Position numbers and translations under genes: made by a program. From contig JAPNUX010000006.1 of the NCBI GenBank assembly GCA_026626905.1, forward strand, positions 1 to 64,000: a stretch of DNA of 64,000 bases, given 5' to 3'. Positions 34,566 through 42,371 of the stretch are shown here, piece after piece. The first letter of the stretch is position 1. Each line of letters starts with the position of its first letter. The notes beneath the pieces are model-generated. The model was not told the origin of the DNA and made no database searches. It was given only the letters and a program-made list of their open reading frames with translations. Source of the DNA: Desulfurococcus sp. GTDB taxonomy: Archaea > Thermoproteota > Thermoprotei_A > Sulfolobales > Desulfurococcaceae.

Positions 34566-35993
34566 TCACTGAATTAAACTTGCTGGATTATAAAGGTAGA
34601 GAGCTGGATCCCTAGCTATACTCTCAGCCGTCTTCATCGCGTGATCACATAGCTGATGGCTGAGCAATCCCTTCGAGCAGGCATCTTCAAGTCTATCTAC
34701 GTCTATAATCCTAGCTTCTAACTGAGGTGATACTACTACATCCACAAGAAGGTCGTGATACTTTAAAAGTCCCGGGGAAACCTCGGGTGGAGTGTTGACG
34801 TTTATGTACGAGCCCAGCCACACGCCATCTCTATAGTAGTTGTGCGAGATGAAGGATTCACCTAGAGGGATGAGCGCGTAGTCAACATCACCCGGCTTCT
34901 TCTCCACGTTCAAGCCGTCATAGAATCCGCCTCCAGCTATAACACGCTTAACTAGTATCCTCCTGGATCCACGTGCTTCAACCACACTTTCAATTCTCCC
35001 GGGAGTTAACTCTAATACTTCACCTGTAGGCTTGATGTGCCTAATATGAATTACATTTTTCTCTCTAATCTTGAGGAGAACATACTCCAGTAGGCTTCTT
35101 GAGATGTTACTTCTATCGCACCCGTAGGTGATGGCATGCTCTGCTAGCTCCACTAGATCCCCGAGGTTCATGGAGCGAAGAGAGTGATGCCCTATTACAG
35201 TCGGCACTATGGTATTTCTCACCTCATCGAGGAAGCTCTTCGAAAGGCTAGTGAAGCCTATATAGCCTACCAGCTCTCCACTATACAGTTTAAGCGGGGG
35301 TTCTGAATCTCTAGCCCGGGATAGCAGTCTACTATATTCTCCTAGCAGGAAGTCTATTTCAGCTCGTACATCCTCGACTCCAGCAAACCGAGAGCTACTC
35401 CTGAAGTGCACGCCGAGACCACTACCGGCGATGCGTGAGGCTGCAATAGCTGTTAGCCTCGCCTTCAACTCAGGATCCCTGATATGCTTCGAGAAATATA
35501 CTCTCGAGTCACCGTGGATTAATGCTACTAGCCGGCCTGTAAGCCTAAAGCTCCTCGATACAATTATCCTCTCACCAGGGTATAAGGGGGCCCTTCTCAC
35601 ACCTATTATGAGCTTTCCACCGGGTCTCTCAGAGCACGGGGTGACCTGTGCCTTAAAGTCACCAGCGTCTACAGTGCACTCTCCACCCTTATTCTCCTCT
35701 ACTTTAGCCAGGTAGACTGAATACAGTTCTATCTTCGATAGGGCTCTAATAGTGTAGGGTATCATGTTGGTCAGGTAGTCGAATACTTCTCTGGTTTCAG
35801 CTGGGAAGCCCACTACTATTACTCCGTCGCCGTCATCGCTGTCCTTGACTGTTACATCACTAGGTGAGTTATCGAAGCTTAAACCCAGCCTGCTCATAAT
35901 CTTCTCGCTAGCCTGGACTATCCTATACCCTTTCTCGGCGAGCATTTTAGTTATTGCCGTAGAGTATATGCCTCTAACTCTAACCCGAATCAA
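34566..35993 (-). CDS. fau-1: FAU-1 family RNA-binding protein / probable ribonuclease
   Basis: 475-aa archaeal protein related to the AU-rich-RNA-binding FAU-1, which is reported to process rRNA ends. The N-terminal two-thirds resembles the RNase E/G family S1-like region (SRSFRLTGRLVALIHGDSRVYFSKHIRD, FAGVEDVRAEIDFL). The C-terminal DUF402-type domain shows GGFYDGLNVEKKPGDVDY, GVWLGSYINVNTPPEV and YHDLLVDVVVSP. It starts with TTG. The promoter of the downstream tRNA-Leu gene lies inside its last codons. Confidence 0.88.
   Translation of the reverse strand: MIRVRVRGIYSTAITKMLAEKGYRIVQASEKIMSRLGLSFDNSPSDVTVKDSDDGDGVIVVGFPAETREVFDYLTNMIPYTIRALSKIELYSVYLAKVEENKGGECTVDAGDFKAQVTPCSERPGGKLIIGVRRAPLYPGERIIVSRSFRLTGRLVALIHGDSRVYFSKHIRDPELKARLTAIAASRIAGSGLGVHFRSSSRFAGVEDVRAEIDFLLGEYSRLLSRARDSEPPLKLYSGELVGYIGFTSLSKSFLDEVRNTIVPTVIGHHSLRSMNLGDLVELAEHAITYGCDRSNISRSLLEYVLLKIREKNVIHIRHIKPTGEVLELTPGRIESVVEARGSRRILVKRVIAGGGFYDGLNVEKKPGDVDYALIPLGESFISHNYYRDGVWLGSYINVNTPPEVSPGLLKYHDLLVDVVVSPQLEARIIDVDRLEDACSKGLLSHQLCDHAMKTAESIARDPALYLYNPASLIQ
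34588..34595 (-). promoter_or_regulatory. TATA box of tRNA-Leu, inside the 3' end of fau-1
   Basis: On the minus strand CTTTATAATC lies within the final fau-1 codons encoding LYLYNPA. Its centre is about 26 bases before 34566, so transcription would begin about nine bases ahead of the mature tRNA 5' end at 34557. Only nine bases separate the fau-1 stop from the tRNA, so the tRNA promoter has to be in the coding sequence unless the two are co-transcribed. Confidence 0.55.
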
Positions 35994-36007
35994 CCGGCCC
36001 TGCCTCG

Positions 36008-36277
36008 TTAATCATGTATTGTCTCGAGTATTGCTATAACCTGCCATATCTTTGTCCTAGCGCTTAAAGGCATGTTTGGATCCTGGCTTACCTGGTCTAA
36101 TGCTCCTACAGCGTTCGCTGCTCTAACTCCAAGAGTATACCGCTCATCGCGTAAATGATTTAACGCCTCAGTAGCAGCTCTCCTAATATTTCTTGGAACA
36201 GCAGTATCATTAATAATACTCATTAAAAGGTATATAGCGCTCCTTAATTTAACCTCGTTGTCAGGAGCCCGGCTCAA
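36008..36277 (-). CDS. UPF0147 family helical protein
   Basis: Small all-helical archaeal protein (89 aa from TTG 36277) of unknown role. The family sequence is clear: SIINDTAVPRNIRRAATEA, LRDERYTLGVRAANAVGALDQVSQDPNMPL and TKIWQVIAILETI. The GTG at 36286 is another start, but GAGAGGTG six bases ahead of TTG 36277 favours the shorter form. It lies just ahead of fau-1 and is probably co-transcribed with it (14-base gap). Confidence 0.9.
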   Translation of the reverse strand: MSRAPDNEVKLRSAIYLLMSIINDTAVPRNIRRAATEALNHLRDERYTLGVRAANAVGALDQVSQDPNMPLSARTKIWQVIAILETIHD

Positions 36278-36396
36278 GCCTCCCACCTCTCCACAACAGC
36301 TTTACTTATTATCAGATTCAATTGAGTTGCAACCTCCAAATTAAAATCTTGATTAAGCTTTAAGCTTATGTTAATGTAGTCTTAGAGGTGGTTTAA

Positions 36397-36774
36397 GTGT
36401 CATCAAAAGACCCAGTTAAAATCATGGCTGAACTCCTTAAGTCCGGTGCAGTAATGCTCCCGGAGACCTGTCCTGTTGAGGGATGCAACCTCCCTCTCTT
36501 CAAGTTGAAGAGTGGTGAGATCGTATGCCCTATCCACGGTAAAGTACACGTGGTTAGAACAGAAGAAGAGGTTAAAGAAGTATACTCTAAGACCTCGTTG
36601 TCAGCACTCCTCGATCGAGTGGAGGCAGCAGCTATTAAAGCTGTAAGCTCACTAGTGGAGGAAGTAGACGTAGATGCCGCTGACATCGTGAAATGGCTTG
36701 AGGTGCTAGAGAGAGTCCAAAGGCTGAAGTCTATGCTGAGAAAAGAGCAGTACATTCCCCCCTCAAGATCATAG
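36397..36774 (+). CDS. Sjogren/scleroderma autoantigen 1 family zinc protein (UPF0148)
   Basis: 125-aa archaeal protein. The N-terminal helix KIMAELLKSGAVMLPETCP leads into a zinc ribbon with CPVEGC and, after a beta-hairpin, CPIHGKVHVV. A long helical C-terminus follows. The human homologue is autoantigen p27; the archaeal role is unknown. GTG start with GAGGTGG five bases upstream. Divergent from UPF0147, with TATA-like elements for both in the 119-base gap. Confidence 0.88.
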   Translation: MSSKDPVKIMAELLKSGAVMLPETCPVEGCNLPLFKLKSGEIVCPIHGKVHVVRTEEEVKEVYSKTSLSALLDRVEAAAIKAVSSLVEEVDVDAADIVKWLEVLERVQRLKSMLRKEQYIPPSRS

Positions 36775-36881
36775 CTTTAATCTTACAGCTTCTATCCTCC
36801 AGTGGCTTGAAGCCGGTATTCACGTAGAGAGATTGTAGTTCAGAGTTTACTACCTCATAAGTCTACCAGGTAAGTGATCGT

Positions 36882-37196
36882 CTAGCATATCCTCCATTCT
36901 CTTCCTATTCTCTGATACTTCTTCATTACTATCTCCCTTGCTTTCATCAGTAATCCTTCTTTATCATACATTATTATTCCATCAGCTAGCGCATCTAGTA
37001 TTACACCCCAACCTCCTTCCACTGCGCCTAGAAGTTCTCGAGGTGTTAACCATATATCTTCTATTACCCCTATGTCAGCCTTATATTCTAGAGTAGTAAA
37101 CCACCTAATAGAGGGGTTTTTCAGGAAGGCTTTCTACTATAATGAGCACACCTATATCGCTTTCAGGAAATGGTTTCTCCTCACCTCTCGCAATTC
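36882..37196 (-). pseudogene. Broken MNT-type nucleotidyltransferase (antitoxin of an MNT/HEPN pair)
   Basis: Minus-strand reading gives RIARGEEKPFPESDIGVLIIVESLPEKP, the MNT metal-site region (GSxARGExxxxSDIDVLV in the family), then a stop at a one-base frameshift in an A5C4 run. The other frame then continues with WFTTLEYKADIGVIEDIWL and ALADGIIMYDKEGLLM to a stop at 36882. The second catalytic Asp is Gly (SDIG), and the normal N-terminus with the Gly-Ser motif is missing, replaced by the foreign segment at 37197. The three lesions together indicate a dead gene. Confidence 0.72.
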
Positions 37197-37297
37197 TCTT
37201 ATGGAGTAGCGAGATCCCGGTTTACACAGTGAAGTTTATAGGTGATATACGGCCACAAGGCTAAACCCACGTGACTCCAAGAGAGATAAAGTGGCTG
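37197..37297 (+). pseudogene. 101-bp displaced copy of the Clp1-type kinase gene
   Basis: The plus strand here translates as LWSSEIPVYTVKFIGDIRPQG, stop, THVTPREIKWLG. The intact kinase gene at 41109-42371 encodes LWSSEIPVYAMKFIGDIRPQG then YTHVIPREIKWLL. At DNA level the segment matches 41805-41905 in inverted orientation, with 7 differences in 101 bases by my hand alignment (one creates a stop) and no gaps. Similarity ends abruptly on both sides, exactly where the MNT and HEPN remnants begin. It is a dead fragment, not a gene. Confidence 0.9.
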
Positions 37298-37299
37298 GG

Positions 37300-37560
37300 T
37301 TAAGGACCCCCCCGGCTCCATATACTACAAGCAACACCTAGTTGAAGAAGTAATAGTGGAACCGGTAAGTCAACAATTCTACTGGAGATTAAAGCTTTTA
37401 ACACAACTGTCGGCCTATGTGTCTTACCAGGCTCAAAGCCTGAAGCAGCTATTAATGCCTTCACCGCCTTCTGCGATGCAAGCTCAGCGTAGAAGACCGA
37501 TGCAGCATGTTGATCACTGTTGAAGATGCTGTATGCAACACTTAAGTCTTCACGAGCCAT
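37300..37560 (-). pseudogene. C-terminally truncated HEPN domain protein
   Basis: 86 aa from an ATG at 37560. The HEPN signature is DQHAASVFYAELASQKAVKALIAASG followed by GKTHRPTVVLKAL. Full HEPN proteins have about 120-135 residues and end with the second half of the bundle, which carries the RxxxxH nuclease motif; that half is missing. The reading ends two codons after the junction with the 101-bp Clp1-type segment (SIWSRGGP). It lies directly upstream of the broken MNT gene, the usual partner. Probably inactive. Confidence 0.75.
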
Positions 37561-37666
37561 AGTAATCCAGTCACACGCTTTATCTATTCTTTACCATGGA
37601 GGCCACGCTACCAGAGGTTCTCACACTAAGTGTAAGTATAAATAATCTAATAAGAGTCAAAGTAGT

Positions 37667-38269
37667 TTACATCCCACGTGATATTAAGCTGTATACAGCC
37701 CTCCATACATCCTCGTATACGTGTTCTAGGGGTCTCGACGCATTAATACTCAGGAGTAACCCCATCCCCACCATCCTAAGATAGGCTTCTCGCACCCTTC
37801 TGAGGAACTCTACCTCCTCGTACTCAGGGAATCTAGATGACGCGCTGGCTTTTCTTGAGAGCCCCTCCTGGGGATCCACATCCAGGTATACTGCTAGATC
37901 TGGTTTAAGAGCATACTTGTTTACCTCTAGGATCCATTCGAATGGTGCTCCACTAGCTGACTGGTAGGCTACACTACTATAGAAGTATCTATCAGAGACT
38001 ACTATAGCGTGCTCCTCGAGGAGAGGCTTAATCTTCTCCTTAATGTGTAGTAGCCTGTCGAGCGCGAAGGTTAATGCATCTATGTATGGGTCCCTCAGGT
38101 TATTGTAGCGTGACTTAATTACTTTAACTATCTCGGAGTCTGTTGGCTCATAGGTGTAGGCTGCCTTGAACCCCATTCTATTAAGCTCGCTGACTAGTCT
38201 TAAAGCTATGCTTGTCTTACCAGCTCCATCAACCCCCTCTAGCACTATAAAGTATCCCTTATTCAGCAT
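37667..38269 (-). CDS. tmk: Thymidylate kinase
   Basis: Phosphorylates dTMP to dTDP. 200 aa. The P-loop is LEGVDGAGKTS, with YTYEPTDSEI, the DRY motif in VVSDRYFYSSVAYQ, and the Asp-rich YLDVDPQEGL. The ATG overlaps the stop of the phosphomevalonate dehydratase small-subunit gene by 11 bases, so it is the last gene of the mevalonate-type operon. The kinase has no obvious biochemical link to isoprenoids, but co-expression is built in. Confidence 0.94.
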   Translation of the reverse strand: MLNKGYFIVLEGVDGAGKTSIALRLVSELNRMGFKAAYTYEPTDSEIVKVIKSRYNNLRDPYIDALTFALDRLLHIKEKIKPLLEEHAIVVSDRYFYSSVAYQSASGAPFEWILEVNKYALKPDLAVYLDVDPQEGLSRKASASSRFPEYEEVEFLRRVREAYLRMVGMGLLLSINASRPLEHVYEDVWRAVYSLISRGM

Positions 38270-38654
38270 AGATTACACCTGAGCCCCGCTTATACCTCAA
38301 CAGCTTCTTTCCTTTCAAAAAAATCTTGAATTCCTCGTAGTCTACTGCGATTAGCAGGGGTATCTCAGCTATAATGCATCCTGCTATCAGTATGGGTTCA
38401 ACTTCCTTCACGATCATGCAGGCTGGTGACTTACCGTGACGCTTCAGCGCGTAGATTATGTAGGAGCCTACAGTACTCCCTCTACTCCCCTTGAATACTA
38501 GGACTTTACCACTAATAGATACCTCTTCCCCCTCCGTTTTCACAACTCCTCTAGCAGGTTCTACCTCTCCTAGGAAGCTTAGGTACTGGTCTACGAGTAC
38601 TGGCTCCCCCTCGCAGTCACCGTCGACTACTACTTTAACCCGCCAGCTCTCCAT
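38259..38654 (-). CDS. Phosphomevalonate dehydratase small subunit (AcnX swivel domain)
   Basis: Small subunit of the aconitase-X-type enzyme that dehydrates mevalonate 5-phosphate to trans-anhydromevalonate 5-phosphate in the archaeal mevalonate pathway. The DUF126 signature is GKVLVFKGSRGSTVGSYIIYAL, whose Ser is the proposed catalytic residue, then EPILIAGCIIAEIPLL. About 131 aa. Either ATG 38654 or the TTG at 38666 can start it; both lie within the end of the large-subunit gene, so the two are translated together. The large subunit is immediately upstream. Confidence 0.9.
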   Translation of the reverse strand: MESWRVKVVVDGDCEGEPVLVDQYLSFLGEVEPARGVVKTEGEEVSISGKVLVFKGSRGSTVGSYIIYALKRHGKSPACMIVKEVEPILIAGCIIAEIPLLIAVDYEEFKIFLKGKKLLRYKRGSGVIYAE

Positions 38655-39822
38655 AGACAGCTTCAACCACCTCTCTAAGCCCTGCTATCTTAACCCGCAG
38701 CCCATGTATTCTCCTAAGGTAGAATGCAGCCTTACCGCTATTAGTTACAACTACATCGTACCTCCTGCGTAGCACTGATACTACCGGGCAGGTGCCTGCA
38801 GCTATTTCAACACCTCTTGAGACCAGCTCGCTCACAATCCACTTAAATCTTGAAGGGTACTCTGCTGGAATTGTTATCAAGAGCTTCCCTCTCCTAGGGG
38901 CCCGGTAGCCTCTCCTCCTTAGAATCCTGGCTACCTCCATGATCTCCTCTAAGCTTAAATGAGGGCACCCAGTATACCCTAGTATCTCGCCGTTAAGCGA
39001 GTACTCTCCTCCAATATACTTCTCGAGATCGCCTGCTTCAATAGTTATATTCTCCCTGACATCCAAACTGTATGTTCCTTGAGGGGTCCAGCCTGGTATA
39101 ACAGCCAGTGCATGGCTGCCCGAGGCAGCCATCGCTGCTAACAGAACTTTAAGCTCTAGTAGACTAAGCCTCCTGGCGAAGGTGAGCAACGGTTTCTCAC
39201 GGATGTTCTCACCTATCCAGAGGCCGATCGCCCCACTAGGGTAGCCGCTGGCTTCACGTGAAACCTCAATACTTACCTCTATAACACGGTTCTCCAGCTT
39301 GTGTAGTCCAGCATCATAGGTGAAGCCTGTGAGAGCTGCAGCTAGAGTTACAGGTCCTCCTTCTCTATTCGTGAATCCACCGTAGATGGAGTTTGCTACT
39401 ATAACAGCACTACTCTCACCCCATGCTAAGTGCTCGCCGGGAGCCGGGGGCCTATACCAGTATGGGATGCAGGTGAAGACAGGCTTGAAGCCCATCCCGG
39501 TGAGAGCACTATCTATTACAGCCTGCTGGGTCATTAAGCTGTTATCTATAATTGATTGCAGGCTGCTGTAGTCCACGCCTCCAGGATTCACGGTTGTGTA
39601 TACTCTAGCCCTTCCTCCCTTCTCGTAGAGCTCTCTAATGAACTCGGCACCGTAGACACCTATATTACTAAATGATACACCGGAGACGTGCGCGTGGACT
39701 ATCTCAATTAGTCTCTCAGCACCCATGGATTCCCCGACTTTAACTAGTATCTCTACAGCTTTAGCAGTACTCCAACCGTACTCTCCTTTAAGCATGGCTT
39801 CCTGGAGGCGTGTTAAATACAA
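38635..39822 (-). CDS. Phosphomevalonate dehydratase large subunit (AcnX, [4Fe-4S])
   Basis: 395-aa aconitase-X catalytic subunit (DUF521). Three cysteines expected to hold the iron-sulfur cluster are visible: Cys118 in FTCIPYW, one in GYTGCPHLSLEE, and one in AAGTCPVV. Other blocks are TTVNPGGVDYSS, GEHLAWGESSAVIVANSIYG and TNREGGP. A TTG start with GAGGT at 8 bases lies two bases beyond the stop of the UbiD-type gene. Works with the overlapping small subunit; the next enzyme, the decarboxylase, is encoded just upstream. Confidence 0.93.
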   Translation of the reverse strand: MYLTRLQEAMLKGEYGWSTAKAVEILVKVGESMGAERLIEIVHAHVSGVSFSNIGVYGAEFIRELYEKGGRARVYTTVNPGGVDYSSLQSIIDNSLMTQQAVIDSALTGMGFKPVFTCIPYWYRPPAPGEHLAWGESSAVIVANSIYGGFTNREGGPVTLAAALTGFTYDAGLHKLENRVIEVSIEVSREASGYPSGAIGLWIGENIREKPLLTFARRLSLLELKVLLAAMAASGSHALAVIPGWTPQGTYSLDVRENITIEAGDLEKYIGGEYSLNGEILGYTGCPHLSLEEIMEVARILRRRGYRAPRRGKLLITIPAEYPSRFKWIVSELVSRGVEIAAGTCPVVSVLRRRYDVVVTNSGKAAFYLRRIHGLRVKIAGLREVVEAVYGELAG

Positions 39823-39823
39823 T

Positions 39824-41119
39824 CTACGGGACCTCGACTCTCCTATACTTACTCCAAGGCTCGTTAAACGGCTTGACAGCCACGAAGACGACTTTATCTC
39901 CTACTCCATCCTTGCTCCTAGGATCCAGCGTGCTCCCCTTGAGGTCGCGGAGTACTATTATATCCTCTGAACCCTTCATTCTTGTTGCTAAAGCCCATTC
40001 AACCATTAATGGATTATCTACATCTATGTCGTCATCAACCACGATGACGTGCTTGACGCTTGGGTGGGCTGTTATAGCTGCAAGACCGGCTAGCCTGGCT
40101 TCCCCCGGCGACTGTTGTCTCAGCGAGATAACTACGTGGAGCCAGCTTGACCCGCCCTCTGTTAACCTCACAGACTTTAAGCCTGGTGCAACCTTCTTCA
40201 CCTGGCTGTATATGACTGGCTCCCTAGGAAAGCCCATTAGAAACTGGTGTTCCCATGAACCTGGGACTATTGCATGAAAGACTGGATCCTCTACTCTAGA
40301 CACGTATACAGCGAGAGGCTTGAAGACAGGCTCCATTCGCTCCTCGTCGACTAGCATTAGAATGTCTGTGAAGGGCCCTTCTCTATCTCTTTCACGTGTT
40401 ATTAAGCCTTCAACCACTATGCTGGAGTCAACTGGAACTGGTATCTTGAATAAGGGTGTCTCAGCGACTAGGTCGCCGCCACCAAGGGCTGCTCCCACGC
40501 TAATCTCGAATACCCCTAGAGGCGGTGTCATAGCTGATGCTATCTCCTGGAACGGGTTAACACCTAGGACTACTGCCACCGGGGTATCCCGGCCTTCCTC
40601 ACTGTTCTTTGAGACAATATAGTGGAGGTGCCTGGGTACTATTCTAATTGTTGCCTTCCCTCTCTCGTGATACATTATCCTGTGGAAGCTACTATTGCAG
40701 AACTCCCTAGTGCATGCTATTACAATAGAGCTTGTGAGGTATGACCCCCCGTCTTCCCTGTAGTACCTTATGAATGGGAGGGTTTCAAGTAGTCCTTCAG
40801 CACGCTTAAAATACTTGTCGAAGTCATCTTTTCTCAGAGTGGCAGGCTTATTTAAGGCGGCATCTAGAATTCCATATAGTTCCTCATCGCTTTTAGAATT
40901 GAAGAGCCCATGTAAATCCTGTCTTCTAGTGACTAGATTCGAGTAGCCTACAATCCATTCTTTACCTCTTACTCTGAAGACTACGACCTTATCTCTATTA
41001 CTCCATGCTGCTCTAGTGACCTCGTAGCCTTCCTCCACTAAGCCTATGTCAACTATGTTTTTACCCAGCCTGCCGGCTAGTTCTTCGAGAGTCTTCAGAT
41101 TCAAGCTCTCAGGCCCCAA
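39824..41119 (-). CDS. UbiD-family decarboxylase, probable trans-anhydromevalonate 5-phosphate decarboxylase
   Basis: 431-aa prenylated-FMN-dependent decarboxylase. UbiD signatures are HYIVSKN, VVLGVNPFQEIASAM, RDREGPFTDIL (the Glu-Arg-Glu region) and VVDDDIDVDNP. UbiD proteins act on many acids; the direct linkage to both phosphomevalonate dehydratase genes identifies the substrate as anhydromevalonate phosphate, giving isopentenyl phosphate. Prenyl-FMN would need a UbiX enzyme, not in this window. The TTG start overlaps the Clp1-type kinase stop by 11 bases with GAGGAG upstream. Confidence 0.88.
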   Translation of the reverse strand: MGPESLNLKTLEELAGRLGKNIVDIGLVEEGYEVTRAAWSNRDKVVVFRVRGKEWIVGYSNLVTRRQDLHGLFNSKSDEELYGILDAALNKPATLRKDDFDKYFKRAEGLLETLPFIRYYREDGGSYLTSSIVIACTREFCNSSFHRIMYHERGKATIRIVPRHLHYIVSKNSEEGRDTPVAVVLGVNPFQEIASAMTPPLGVFEISVGAALGGGDLVAETPLFKIPVPVDSSIVVEGLITRERDREGPFTDILMLVDEERMEPVFKPLAVYVSRVEDPVFHAIVPGSWEHQFLMGFPREPVIYSQVKKVAPGLKSVRLTEGGSSWLHVVISLRQQSPGEARLAGLAAITAHPSVKHVIVVDDDIDVDNPLMVEWALATRMKGSEDIIVLRDLKGSTLDPRSKDGVGDKVVFVAVKPFNEPWSKYRRVEVP

Positions 41120-42371
41120 TGTACTCCTCGCTGTAGTCTTCTCTAAGCCTTATAGGTGACAGCTTTAAGATATCTATCTTTCCCTGGAATCCTGTTCTAA
41201 CTAGAACCTGCTTACTCTCGAAGTCCAGCTTCTCTAGGAGGCAAGGGTAGTCTCCTCCTCTTAGAGAGCCTACACTACAGTAGACTCCTTTCTCAAAGCC
41301 TAAATTATGGACTCTCACCTCGCTTACCCCTAGCTTCTTAGCTAGTTCCTCCCTGCTGACAGCTTTAATAGATCCATAGATGTTCAGTTCGCCGTGGATC
41401 CGTGAAGCATAGACTACTTTGCCCTCTACTAGGCCTTCAAGCATAGATGCATCAACAGGGTACCCGTGGAATAGTGGATGGCCATTAATGAGTATGGAGT
41501 CCATGGGGATCCTCCTTAAAGGCGCGTTCGCCAGGAAATCCCTATACTTCATGCTTCTCAGCAGTCTTCTCTCCTCTCTGCTGCGAATTTTTCTTGCTGA
41601 GGGTTCTGGTAGCTCATATACCTCAACACCAATCAACTTGTACCGCTTAAAGTACTGGCTTAAACCCTCACCGAAAACTACTATGACATCTGGTTCCACT
41701 ACTTCAACCAGGTGTTGCTTGTAGTATACGGCGCCGGGGTCCTTAACCCAGCCATCAGTATCCACTACTGTAATATTACATCCAGCAGACTCTGCGAGAT
41801 TAAGCAGCCACTTTATCTCCCTGGGAATCACGTGGGTATAGCCTTGCGGCCGTATATCACCTATAAACTTCATTGCGTAAACCGGGATCTCGCTACTCCA
41901 TAAGACTGGCTTCTCAGGTACCCCAAGAGAGATAAACCCGGGAGGACCTATATTAGACTGGCCGAGGTCACCGTCTACCAAGCCTGGCTTTAAGCCTGTT
42001 GACATAGCTATATTCACGAGTAGAGTTGAAAAAGATGATTTCCCTGAATCCGTGCCCCCAATAACCACTATTCTCTTAAATCCTCTTGAAACCACGTCTA
42101 GTGCTAGATTAACCCTCATCCTATAGGGGTCCTGTTCATCTAGTGGCTGTATAGTGGATTCATTACTCATGTTAACATCGAGCTCTGAGTCTTCTAAGGC
42201 TTCAATAATATAGTTTCTCGATTTGTGGACAACTAGGCTCTCTCCTTCCCTAAAAGTCCTCCAGAGGATACTCACTGATCCCTTAGTGATAGTTATATGC
42301 ATAGGGCCGTATACCTTAACAAACTCGCCTCTAGCGAGGCTTAAACGCGGAATCTTACCCCACCTCAACAC
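41109..42371 (-). CDS. Clp1/Grc3-type polynucleotide 5'-hydroxyl kinase
   Basis: RNA 5'-OH kinase of the Clp1 family, 420 aa. The P-loop is VVIGGTDSGKSSFS (103-116), followed by LVDGDLGQSNIGPPG, the family's Walker-B-like block. The N-terminal beta domain and C-terminal domain (about 300-420) are both present, so it is full length and intact. It probably phosphorylates RNA ends during tRNA or rRNA processing. It starts with GTG, overlapping the upstream gene by 17 bases. Residues 157-189 correspond to the displaced copy at 37197-37297. Confidence 0.92.
   Translation of the reverse strand: MLRWGKIPRLSLARGEFVKVYGPMHITITKGSVSILWRTFREGESLVVHKSRNYIIEALEDSELDVNMSNESTIQPLDEQDPYRMRVNLALDVVSRGFKRIVVIGGTDSGKSSFSTLLVNIAMSTGLKPGLVDGDLGQSNIGPPGFISLGVPEKPVLWSSEIPVYAMKFIGDIRPQGYTHVIPREIKWLLNLAESAGCNITVVDTDGWVKDPGAVYYKQHLVEVVEPDVIVVFGEGLSQYFKRYKLIGVEVYELPEPSARKIRSREERRLLRSMKYRDFLANAPLRRIPMDSILINGHPLFHGYPVDASMLEGLVEGKVVYASRIHGELNIYGSIKAVSREELAKKLGVSEVRVHNLGFEKGVYCSVGSLRGGDYPCLLEKLDFESKQVLVRTGFQGKIDILKLSPIRLREDYSEEYIGA

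Noticed and set aside
37085-37110. The MNT frameshift as a possible programmed frameshift
   Set aside because: It lies in an A5C4 run without a slippery heptamer or following structure, and the gene also lacks its N-terminus and a catalytic Asp. Decay or a sequencing error is more likely.
41712-41903. Open frame antisense to the Clp1-type kinase
   Set aside because: It is a shadow of a well-conserved gene on the other strand, though it overlaps the duplicated 101-bp segment.
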